Positions 37,801 to 49,800 of a DNA stretch of 64,000 nt are shown one piece after another (the stretch's first letter is position 1; each line of letters opens with the position of its first letter). Under the pieces are notes generated by a model. The model saw only the letters and a list, made by a program, of their open reading frames with translations, was not told the DNA's origin and did not search any database. The DNA is from Deinandra increscens subsp. villosa (Eukaryota; Streptophyta; Magnoliopsida; Asterales; Asteraceae): contig JBCNJP010000025.1 in NCBI GenBank assembly GCA_039602395.1, forward strand, positions 56,332,555 through 56,396,554, read 5' to 3'. Both the position numbers and the translations under genes were made by a program.

Positions 37801-40800
37801 CGCCTCGTGCCTCAGCTTTTGGGACCTAAACATCTCGAAGTGCCTCATGCTTTTTAATACCAACCTTATTATATTTGATCAAACTAGATAAAATGGTCAC
37901 TTAATTCTTGTGGTTTTTTCACAGGGTATTGGTGGGGTGGGAAGTGTTACTGCTGAAATGCTTACAAGATGTGGTAAAGGACGTCTTTTGTTTTATGACT
38001 ATGATACAATGGAGTCTAGGACACAGAAGCATCTTCTGCCCTTGAGAAAAAAACACAATTAATGAAGTTATTATTCTAGTAACTTAATATGGGTTCTCAC
38101 TTGATAGCATCTTCTGCCTTTTGAATATTCTCTTGTTAAGTTAGGACACATAAGCTTTTGTTGGGCGTGTTAACATTGATTTTATATTTCTTAGGTTGGT
38201 ATGACCAAGACTGATACTGATATCCAAACTTTATCAGAAATAAATCCAGATATTGTTCTCAAGGTAATATTTTCTAAAGAGGTAATAAAATGGCTGTTGC
38301 ATATTTAACCATTTCCATTGTAAGAATGTTGAATGCAACCTTGAAACAGATCCAGTAAAAGGAAATCACGGCGCTAAGAACTGCTCTTTATTTGTATACA
38401 GGACTTTTTCCTGTCTAGATTCATCGACCATGTCAAAACGTACTAGAAAACTTCTTAGCAGCTTTTATCGTATCCTATATTGCGGTGATGGCGGTTTTTG
38501 GATCCCATGGATATCATCTAGTCAATCTAGGAACCCCTGGGCTGGTAAGTGCTCAATTTCCTGAATACATACCATTTAAAAAATTACTACCGGAGAGCAG
38601 CTTAGGCCCATTTAGTCATTTACTTATAAATGGTCATTTGGGCTAATAAAAAAATTTAGTTGAAAGAGGAATGGGTTAAATGTGTGGAAAGTCACCTAAA
38701 GTCTATTCTTGATGACCTACTTATTCAAACTTTTTCCAAGTTTTATATCATTATATTATTGATATTGTTTTTAATTGTAATTAAAGTACTAGTTATTCAC
38801 AAAATTTTAAGATATTGATAAAGAATGTTTCTGGGTCACCACAACTCGGCTTGACCCGCTTGATTTGCCCCATATTAAATGACCCGTTGCAACCCAAAGC
38901 TGTTGTGAGCCATGACCCAAGTCACATTACTTGCCCATCTTGCCACTTCTAGAAGAAAACATGATTTTAACACCACATATTTTGTAACTATTAGTTGTTT
39001 GTTTACTGTATTTAAATTTTTTATCTTTAACATATGGGATAGGGATGGGGATTTTGATTTGCATTGTAAAAAGTAAAATTGTCCTTTTGATTTGCATGGT
39101 CGTTTGATTTCCTTCATTCAATAGTATTTTCCTTTGTGTTGGTTATATGGTCACTTATCATGTTGACTACTCAACTCATTGGGATTGTGGTTACCAATTG
39201 AGGCATAATCTCTTTTGCACACGGTAGTACGATGATTCCTTTTGTTGTGTTTTTATTATATAAGATGTTTTGGTTCATATATGTGTTGTGTTTTTATTAT
39301 ATAAGATGTTTTGGTTCATATATGTTTTGGTTCATATTGATTTTTTTTGGTTATATATTGTTGTTGTCTATAGAAACCATTGGTTTTGAAAATTTAGATG
39401 GGTCATTGTATTATTTAATTTTGTTTCTATATACTGTTCATCAAGTTCAGATTACTTAAAGATTCACATTTAATTTAACCTTAAGTCCTTAAACATTCAA
39501 CTGGAGTTCTTCCATCTTATAAACATAATAAGTACATAATCACTTTCTGAAATGTAATATCAAACACCTACTTATTCAATATATGTGTGTATATAGGGGG
39601 GAGTAATGTTGTAATGAAGAACTCACCTACCATCAAAGCTGTTAATTTTCCTTGAGCAACAGGAGCAATTAAGATTTTGTAAAGCTCTCGAAACAACGAT
39701 TTTAATATGCGAACCTTTGATGTGTCTATGCAGGTTTTGTGTCTATCAGTTTCTATTGGATGAGGCATGTTGTTCAACTGCTGTTATCTTTGATGTCCTG
39801 ATTATTAGGTTGCACTCTTGGAAAAAGATATTTGATGTGAAGGGATGTCTATAGCTTCTAAAGTTCTGTTTTACATGTTCTTTTCAAAGGTAGGTTTAGA
39901 GTGTGTGTGAGTTCAAAGTTCGAATGTGTTAAGATAGTACCTTTAGTATCTCTCTTTGTTTAGTTTATTTGTTTTCCTAAACTCTTTTAACCACATATAG
40001 AATAATTTGTGATGTTTACCCACTTGCATTGTTTATAGCTAATTTGTAACTGATGTGATTATATTTGTTTAAAGTTTTGGAAAGTTTTATAAATGCCTAA
40101 TTTTTTATTTGTTTTTTTATTTTATTTTAGGACTGTGTTTGGCGCACTAGCTGAAAAGCTAGCTGCCACCTGTAAATGACTGCAACTGTGCAACCCATGA
40201 CAAGGCAGATTGCGGAATCAATGGTGAAGCTATTCTGATGTAAATGAAGTTATTCTGATGTAGCCTTAGATTTTAATAAACTTTGAAACTGTATATTTTC
40301 CAGAATCAGAAGCATGCAAGGAAGACCCACTGCTAACTCCGGCCTACAACTACCAGAGACACACGCATAAACTGGCTGTACACTTGCTGACCTGAGGGTG
40401 AAAGAAGCAGAGGAATTCAAGGTATTGTACTGCACTTTAATGGTAATTATAGAGGCTGGTTTATGATTCCTTGGAAATCTATGTGTGTTTATGATGGTTC
40501 ATTCTGTTGGAACATGGGCTAAAACTCTATGTATTGGATATAGTTAGCCCTGCTGTTTTGGCTCTGATGTTCGAACATAAAAACTGCATATAACAGCAGC
40601 AAATACTACATATAGTAGCATAAAAAACTGCATAAAACAGTAGAAAAACTGCATTAAAAACTACATATAATGGCAGCAAAAAACAGCATTATAAAAGTAG
40701 TCCAAACAGTGTTTTGGCTCTGATTGTTACAAATTTTGTTTGTCTTTGTATTTGTTTCAGGATGTTCTGATAACAAACCTGCCTGGTTAGGTAGTTTAGC

Positions 40801-43800
40801 CTAACATGCTGGTTTTGCAGTCTGCCTGTTTAAATTTTGTACATATATTTTTATTGGCAAAACATGTTCATCTGTATTTATTTTCTGGGCCAATTTCCAA
40901 TAGATTTGTACTTGATAGTTGGTTTTGTTTGTTGATGTATCTCACGCAGGGAAGTGCAAGACAATTGTTTCAACGATTGCAGGGCCCGATGGAAGATAAT
41001 ACATTCAAGTCTCAGCTTGAAAAGATTATTATGATCTCGCAAAAACAACATTATAAAAAAGCACAGGTGCCTTTTTTACTCTTAGTCATTTTAATTGTTT
41101 ATGCATAATTGGAGTCTTGTAATGATTAAGTTACACAAAGCAATATTAGCTTGTGATATCTCATTTTGCATATATTGCCTTATTTCCTTAATGATGGTTG
41201 GCTTGTATGAGTGATTTAGTTTAGGTTGCATTAAGACAACCAATTATAGCAAAATAATACATTTTATCATGACTGTATGAGATTTGCCCTTTGATTTTAG
41301 ATGTGTGCCTTTGGGGATATAAGGTAGTTTCTGAATTTGTTTCAACTGGTTTAGGTACATACAGACCTGTGCATACAGACTTATTCAAGGATGAGGAACA
41401 ATGGTGGTCCTCATTTGCCAACACCCTTATGTTTATATCAAGGTACACTAGCCAAATATCTTGGAACATGCCTTATTATCTTGAAAAACTTTACCTTAGT
41501 ATTTCTTGTACATCAGATTGTAACTCTTGTAGAAACCTCATTCACATTACTATCATTTTCTCATAGATTTTTATGCTAGCTTTCTTTTTTAGGTGAATTA
41601 TTTGTTGCTTCTTTTCTTAATATTTGAATGGAGATCAAGTTGAAGTAGGCTGAAGGAGAATATATTATAACTAAAATGCAGGTGAAGCTTCGATATGCAG
41701 TGACAGTGAATATATTCTACTTCTGTGACCAGTAGGGACTAAATAATAAGATTTTAATAATCATGTCAGTTTTAAGATGAAATTTTATGAATTTGAACTA
41801 TATTTTTGCAGATGTGCAACTAATGACAGCAGCAGCAACAACAACTAGTAAAGTATTGATAGTATAGTGTTTATATTATGTATTAATTAGTTCATAGTTT
41901 ATTTTTTTTATGTAAACTCATGTTAAGTTTGTAATGCTTACTATATATATATAAAATGCATTATTTTGTTGTAAGTGTATTGTATTTTGTATTGAGGTTA
42001 ATTGCCATTTAATGTGGAAATTAGTGATTTACAAACAAATATTTTTTTTTTATTTTTTAAAAACATTCTTGACGCGCAAAAATGCGCGTTATTGTTCGCG
42101 CGTCAAGAACTTCTTGACACGCATTTTGCGCGTCAAGAAGCTTCTTGACCCCGGCTTCCTTGACGCGTATTTGCGTGTCAAGAAGACCATTTCTTGACAC
42201 GCAATGCGCGTCATAAAATGCACGTCATCGTTCGCGCGTCAAGAGCTTCTTGACACGCATTTTGCGCGTCAAGAAGCTTCTTGACCCCCGCATCCTTGAC
42301 GCGCATTTGCGTGTCAAGAAAGCCATTTCTTGACGCGCAATGCACGTTAAGAAAGCCAGTTTTTGTAGTAGTGTATTTCAAGTTATGATATTCGATTTAT
42401 GTTATTAGGTTCATGTATTTCGAATCATGTTATTCATTTCACGCCTCGGAATCATGTACGTTGTATCAAACTATATGCGACTCTGTGCTCGTTATGTGTG
42501 ATTCTAGTATGTTAAACTTGTGTGAACTATTGTTGTTGATTGAACGACCTCTACGCGTAATCATTAGCACTTTAAAGGTCGGGGTAACAATAATATATCT
42601 ATTGGCTTGACCGCCCACCTAACGTGACCGGTAATTGGCGTTGGGTAATTGAAAACCTTATAGTCAGGGTTGGATTACGCTCACTTATTCTGCTTTATTT
42701 TATTACTCGTTTATCATATGTGAACTTACACTAACTCATGGATCGCATTGCTTTACACTTACGCTATATTAAACCTATGTTTACTCATCAACTATTTCTA
42801 GTTGACTTGTATGTTCTACATGTTGCAGGTTATGCAGTTTGATGATTTTATTGGTGACACCTTGGGACGCATGTGAACTTAGTTGAGACCTTAAATAAAA
42901 AATGGATTATTATGTTGTTTATTTCATTGGATTATGTTGTATAAGGATATTTCTTTTTATGAAATGAATTGGGTTGAATAAGAATATCACAACATTTAAA
43001 TTAGTGTTGTATGCATTTAGATAATCATCGAGCCCCGACATATTAATCATTGAGCCCCGACATATTCCACTGTCGGTTGGGGTGTGACAATGGTGGCGCG
43101 GAACACCGCCCCCCTCACGCGTTAAGGGGTGGCGTGGTGATTGTCCGCCAAAGGTTTACTGGGTGTGGTGGATTTTTTTAGCAGTTGAACGACACAATTT
43201 CTAGCCATTGGCATTAAAGAGCATTTAAAACTTTTTTTTACCATCATTTTAATACTATAAATACCCATTTTTACAGACTTGTTTTTACACATCTCTTTCT
43301 ACTCTTTCTTTCACTCTATACTTAAAAAAAAATCATGAATCCAAACAAAGAATCAAGCAACACACCTTCAAGCAACCAAAATCTTCAACCATGACATATG
43401 CCCATGTACGTGGGGTAACAAACCCATTATATACGGGTCAAGAACCACCTCAAAATATGTATAATCCTAACACCGCCTTCACTAATTACGCTCAATGGGA
43501 AAAAATCCCACCATCTCAAGCCCCAACACCTCAAGTCTTCTCACCGCCTCAAGTCCCAACATCCTAATCTCAACCTCAAACACCTCTTTTTGATCAAGAC
43601 GACGACAATGACGTTGAAGTTGTACCAGAAACATAAGTTCCTGCTCGAGTAAAAAAAAGGGCGAGGAAAAGGAAAAAGACCGATGGACGGGACACAAGAA
43701 TTGGAAGGCCGGGTAAAGTGGGATACGATCGAGGAACTACATTTGATTTGAGCCTACGCGCATACGTCCGAAGGCCTACGATATGGCATTTATAATTTTT

Positions 43801-46800
43801 TTAGTTTTTATCTTCTACTTGAAAATAACTTATTTTTTTTTATATTTTCATCTTCTAATATATATTTTTATTTAAAGTTAGGAAACTCTCAAACAAAAAG
43901 GCCTTTTGGGATCGAGTTAGTAAAAAGTTTCACGAGAATGTCAAAACAACCGCAAAAGCCGATGACCTTCTCTTATCTCGTAATAATGACAAACTGAGCG
44001 GGAAATGGGGTTTAATGAAGAAGAAAATTTCAAAGTTTCATGGCATTATGGTGAGGGTGGAGCGAAACCGTCAAAGCAGTGCAAATGACCTTGACGTGTT
44101 AAACACCGCCATTAGTCGTTATAAAGACGATCATTATTCCTCACCTCTCCTTGAGCACTACAACATTTTGAGAAGGTCCCCAAAGTTCCATAAAATAATA
44201 GAGGGTCCAAAAGGAAGCAAGAAACGATCATCAACCAACATGGACAGTCCCATGGGTTCGGCCTCTACATGATGTTGCAATACAAACCTTAACGATGATG
44301 CAATCAATGTGGATGACGAAAAAGATGAAAAGGAACCAGATGTTTTGCTGGAGGCCGGTGGGAAAAAAGAAGGCGATGCGACAAAATAAGGAGAATCTTG
44401 AAGATGATGCTTTCGTAGAACAACATAAGGAGAATCTTAAAGATGATGCTTTCGTGGAACAAGTCCGCTTGTTCAACAATCAACAACAAAAACGAACTAA
44501 ATTGTGGGAGAAAAAAATACGTCTCCAAGAACTCCGCGTGCTTGGCTTGGATACCTCGAATATGATCGAAGCGCAACAAGCGTTGGTTGAGCAAAAGAAG
44601 GAGGAGATTATGGAAAATTGACGAGGAAATAGTTTATTTTTAGTATATATTTTAAGTATTTGTAGTTTTTAAGTTTTTTTTTTAATTTTTTTCTATTCTA
44701 GTTCAAGTATTTCTAAAATGTGGTTATTTATTTACTTGTAATATAAGTTTTTAAAAAGTAAAAAAAAAACAATAAAATATTTCATCACACCACACAACAC
44801 GGAGTATACCCCATAGGGAGAAGTTATTATAAGAAGTTTAGTTTGGATACGAAAAATAAGAAGGAATCATAGCCTTAGATCTTCAATTAAATGAAGATAT
44901 ATGACCCAAAATTTTCCTTTGTAGAATTAGAGAGCAAAATTAAAGAAAACAATAGATGGAAGGGCATTTTTGACTTTTTATCAAATTTCCCATTTTTCTT
45001 AAACCTTCATAACTCTTACATACGACATTATTTTTTAAAAAAATTTACACCATAAAAACAAACGTTTTTTATCTTTAAAACGCGTACAATATTGTTATAT
45101 ATAAAATTAAAAAAAATTACTCTTTCGATTGTGTCAAAATGTTCAGATCATTGTTTCAAAATGTTCAGATCATTGTGTCATATTGTGTCAAAATGTTCAG
45201 ATCTTTGTATCATATGGTGTCAAAAACCGAAAGAGTATTTAATTTTATACATAGCAACAATATATAAATATTTTTGACACAATGACACAATGAGCTTGAA
45301 CATTGTGTCAAAAAACGAAAGAGTAAATTTTTTTTTAATTTTTATATGGCAACACTATATGCGTTTTAAAGCTAAAAAAATGTTCGTTTTTATGGTGTAA
45401 TTTAAAAAATAATAATATCGTATGTGAAAGTTATGAAGGTCTTAAAAATGGGGGAAGTGAGTAAAAAGTCAAAAAAGATGGCTAAAACTAAAATACATCT
45501 TCTTCCTTTTTATTAGATCAAGATCAAATGGCTGAAAATCCTTCATTTTCTTCTTATCCAAACCAAACTTCTCATTTTAACATCTCTCATACCTCATATA
45601 TGTGGTAAATATGTGTGGTCCGGTCATTACTTATCTAACAAAAGTTGAACACCACCTAACATGAGGTATACATAATACCCCCAAAGAATACTATTCAAAC
45701 TTCATTTCTTATCTTTAGTTTTCAGTCCAATTTTAATCAGTTCCGACAAAAGAGTATTCAATAAAAGCATATAGGAAGACATACAACTTGGTGATACATA
45801 TACACTTTAATGCGTGTATATCCTCCAGGTCGGTTCGAAGATTTCTCTTTTCCGTTAGCACACCGGTAGTAGATGATATCGCCACTCTCACGGTTAGTGA
45901 TCTCGTCGGTGAGTTTTGTTAGGGTTTTCACCCTTCCTCGCTGGTGATTGTATCCTCCGGAGTGTGGTTCGAGGTCGATATTACAAGTTGCTTCTAACGG
46001 ATTTCGAGTTTTTGCTTGGACGGCTGGTCGATCATGGGTAGAGATAGAAGGGATGAAGCGGGATGGACGTCTTACTTTGTGTCCAACCTTCCCTTCGGCG
46101 TGCAGAACAAAGATTTGTGGAAAGAGTTTGGGCGTTATGGAGATGTGGCTGATGTTTATATCCCGGCGAGGGTGGATAAGTCGGGTTGCCCGTTTGGTTT
46201 TGTTAAGTTCCGGAATATGAAAGACAAATTTGAGCTGGAAGGCAAGTTGAATAACATTAAGATGGATTTCCTCAAAGTGGCGGTTAATCTGCAGCGTTAT
46301 GATAGGAAAGGTGTTCCTGTTAACAGACCAAAGACTCCAGGTCCGGGTTCTTCAACAAGAGCCCCTTCACATCAGTTTCAACAGAATGGTGGGGGGCGAA
46401 TGGGGGATACGAATGCAAGGTCTTTCGCGGCGGTTACAGCGGGTGTGAAAGAGGTGGTCATCAATATCTTGGCAACGCAATCTCTGGAACTAGATAAGTG
46501 GAGTGGAAGGGCGTTGCTAGGAAAGGCTAAGGATGTTAAGCGATTCTGCACTCTGCATGATCTCATGTGGAAGCTTCCGATGTCAGGATGGAAGATTCAA
46601 CGGCTGGGGGGTCTCCATGTTCTGATCATGTTGGAGTCGGAGTCTGATGCGTCGGATATTATGGCAGTGGAGGCATTGTGGCAACCGTGGTTCAGCAAGC
46701 TGGCAATATGGAGGGGACAATCGTTTCTTCCGGAACGATTGGCGTGGTTAAAGATCCAGGGTGTTCCGCCTGAGTTATGGGATTCTTCCACTTTCGATGT

Positions 46801-49800
46801 CGTGGCTGCTTCGGTCGGGGTGGTGGTCCAACCGTCGGAGGCAAACCTTGAAGATGGAGATATGGAGGGTGACATTGTTGGAGTTTTAGTTGATAAGATT
46901 AAAAGAATTGAAGTCCGACGATCGGTAGCGTGGATGGGGAAGAAGTTTGTGTGTGCGATGGAGGAAGTGCACCAAGACTGGAGACCATATTTCCTTGAGG
47001 TCAGAAAGTCGCCGGAGAAGCCCACTGAAGGGATGTAGGATTCGGATGAATCTAAATCGGTCGGGGTTAAAAACCTTAGGTGAAGAAGATGAAACGTCCA
47101 TTAATGGTGATTGCCCCAACATGTGGGCAAAGATGGATAATGATGACATGGGAAAGGATGGTGAGTCCCAAGAGAAACACGTGAAGGATGGCGGCAAGTG
47201 TAAGTCTCTAGACCCTATTTTCAATGATTTAGGCCAAAGGGATATGGATGACCGGACAGGTGACTTAGGCCCAAGAAAAGAGAAGCATGATAGGCCCAAT
47301 TCGCTTAGCCCATCAGTTTTGGTGCATGGAGATTTCTCTAATCAAGGGGACTTTGGGCCTGAGTTTGGGGGATACAGAAACTTGGTGTGGAGACCTAGTA
47401 AACTCCGATCTACAGTGGAGGGAGCGCCCAGGAGTGACCCGAATATGGAGGGGGACGACGATGGGGGGGGGGGGATCTCTGGTGCCGGAGACCCAGACCA
47501 ATCTGGCGGTCCCGGTGGCAGCTGATCAAATCGACGATGAGGTTGGAAACACGATTCGGGTGGGGGAATGTCTAGGAGTTGATTTCCAAGGTCTCACAGA
47601 GCAGGTTGTTGAGGAAGTGGAGATGGAGAGCTGCATTAACGGGGTGTAATGGATTGTATCTCGTGTAATACTTGGGGAATTAAAGATGATACGAAGATAG
47701 AATGGGTTCGAAGTTTGAAGAACGATAATAAAGCCCAATTTATTTGTATTCAGGAAACGAAATGTTCTGACTTAAAGGATTTGCCGCTGTAAAGGATGTG
47801 GGGGAGCTCGTCGTTTGCCTTTGAAGGGGAGGAGGCTACGGGGCAATCGGGAGGAATGGTGAGTTTATGGAATCCCAATCTTTTCAATTTGAAGGGGGTT
47901 AGCAAACATAGAAACTTCCTGTTAACTTCTGGGGAACTTGCGGGGGGATTGGGCATTCTCAATCTGGTCAATGTTTATTCTCCTCAAGGAGCCCGGGATA
48001 AAGCTAAACTTTGGAGGGATCTGGAGGTTTTGATTGAGAATGGCTCCGGCATGTGGTGTCTTATTGGGGATTTTAACGAGGTGAGAGCGCCCGAGGAACG
48101 AAAATTCTCGACTTTTAATAGACGGGAGGCTGAGGAATTCAATAGATTAATTGGTGATAGCGGTCTTTTTGAATATCCGTTGGGGGGTTGTCGATTCACA
48201 TACTCGTATGGCCGAGGTAAAAAGTTCAGTAGGTTGGATATAATGCTTGTTTGTCATGATTTTTTTTATAGATGGCATGCGGCTTCAGTGAAGGCTTTGT
48301 GGAGACTTTGGTCGGACCATAGTCCGGTTGTGGTGAGGGTGTCTGCGGCTGACTTTGGGGCGATCCCATTCAAGTTTTTCTTCGGCTTTAAGTGATGGGG
48401 ATTTGGTGGAAGTAATAAGGAAAGAGTTATGTCAGAAAGGTTTTGATGGGGATCCGCCTGATATTGCTCTGATGAAGAAATTACGAAGGGTTAAAGGGGT
48501 TATCAAGGAGTGGAATGCTACAAAAAAGGATTAGAGGCTTGAACACATTATTTCTCTTCGGGACAAGTGTGCTAGGTTGGATGTTCTTAGTGAGCAACGA
48601 CTTCTAAACAGACCTGAATTAGATGATTGGGCTGCTTGTAAACAAAATCTGGGGAATTTGGAAAGGGATCGCCTTAAGGACCTTCATCAAAAGGCTAGAA
48701 TTCAGTGGGCGATCGATGGTGACGACAATTCGGCTTTTTTCCATGGGGTCATGAATGCGAGGGCGAGACCAACCCTTCGATGTGATGGAATTAGATGCAT
48801 TTCTGACCAGCAATGTGATGAGTTGGTTCGACCGTTTACGAGGGTGCAAATCAAAGAAGCGGTGTGGGATTGCGGGAGGGGGGGGGGGATAAAGCTCCCG
48901 GTCCAGGTGGCTTCATTCTTGGTTTCTTTAAGTTCTTTTGGGACGTTATGGAAGATGATGTGGTTAGGGTGTTGGAAAGATTTTATGAATCGGGACATAT
49001 TTCCAAAGGTTGTGCCTCTTCTTTCATTCAACTCATCCCTAAATCGGGGAACCCGGCGGGGTTGGGTGACTTTAGACCTATAAGCTTGATTGGGTCTATC
49101 CCCAAGATTATTTCCAAAATCCTTGCGGGTAGGTTAAAAAAAGGTGCTTGGTTCCATTCTCTCGGAGACTCAAATGGGGTTCGTTGCGGGTCGCCATCGG
49201 TGATGGGCCTTTAATTATTAATAAGGTAGTTTCATGGTGGAAGGCTAATAAAAAACAAGGTTTTCTTTTCAGAATTGATTTCCGGAAAGCCTATGACTCC
49301 TTTGAGTGGGAGTTTATTGATTCCATCTTGGAGCAAATGGGCTTCCTCGAAAGATGGAGACGTTGGGTGAGTGGGGTTCTCTCTTCGGCAAGGGCGTCAG
49401 TGTTGATTAATGGCTCTCCGATGGCGAAATTCAATTGTTACAAAGATGTCCGATAAGGGGATCCGTTATCTTCCTACCTTTTCGTCATTGTTATAAGAGC
49501 CTTAGATTGGATGCTTTGCAAAGCTAGATCGATGGGGATTTTCAAAGGGGTGGGTCTTCCGAAGGAGGGGCTGGTCATCTCTCATCTTTTCTATGCCGAT
49601 GACGTGATGATAGTCGGTGAGTGGTGCGATGCCAACGTGCAAAATTTAGTGAGGGATTCTGCGGTGTTTTCATTTAGTCTCCAGTTTAAAGGTGCACTTA
49701 AATGAATGCACGGTGACGGGGGTGAATGTTGGAGATGCGGAGTGTAACAGGGTGGCGGGTCTCCTCAAATGCCCGGTGGCTAACCTTCCTCTTGAGTACC

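Larger units (their letters stand above)
36432..42373. mobile_element. non-autonomous CACTA element carrying host gene exons (Pack-CACTA)
   Basis: 5,942 bases. Left end CACTACTACAAACAGG, right end (reverse complement) CACTACTACAAAAACTGG, flanked by the 3-bp duplication TAT (36429-36431, 42374-42376). These are diagnostic CACTA/En-Spm ends. Subterminal regions (36450-36640 and 42065-42360) are filled with TTGACGCGCA-like repeats in both orientations, the likely transposase-binding sites. No transposase frame is seen. The interior holds spliced-gene fragments with intact splice sites (UBA5-like, EAF1-like and others). It sits in the RLP intron. Confidence 0.92.

Noticed and set aside
42061..42372. 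CRISPR-like regular repeats
   Set aside because: Repeats alternate in orientation, spacers are not unique, and the block is the subterminal region of a CACTA element in a plant genome.
46597..47299. Minus-strand open frames of 137-142 codons
   Set aside because: Shadows of LINE ORF1 on the other strand.
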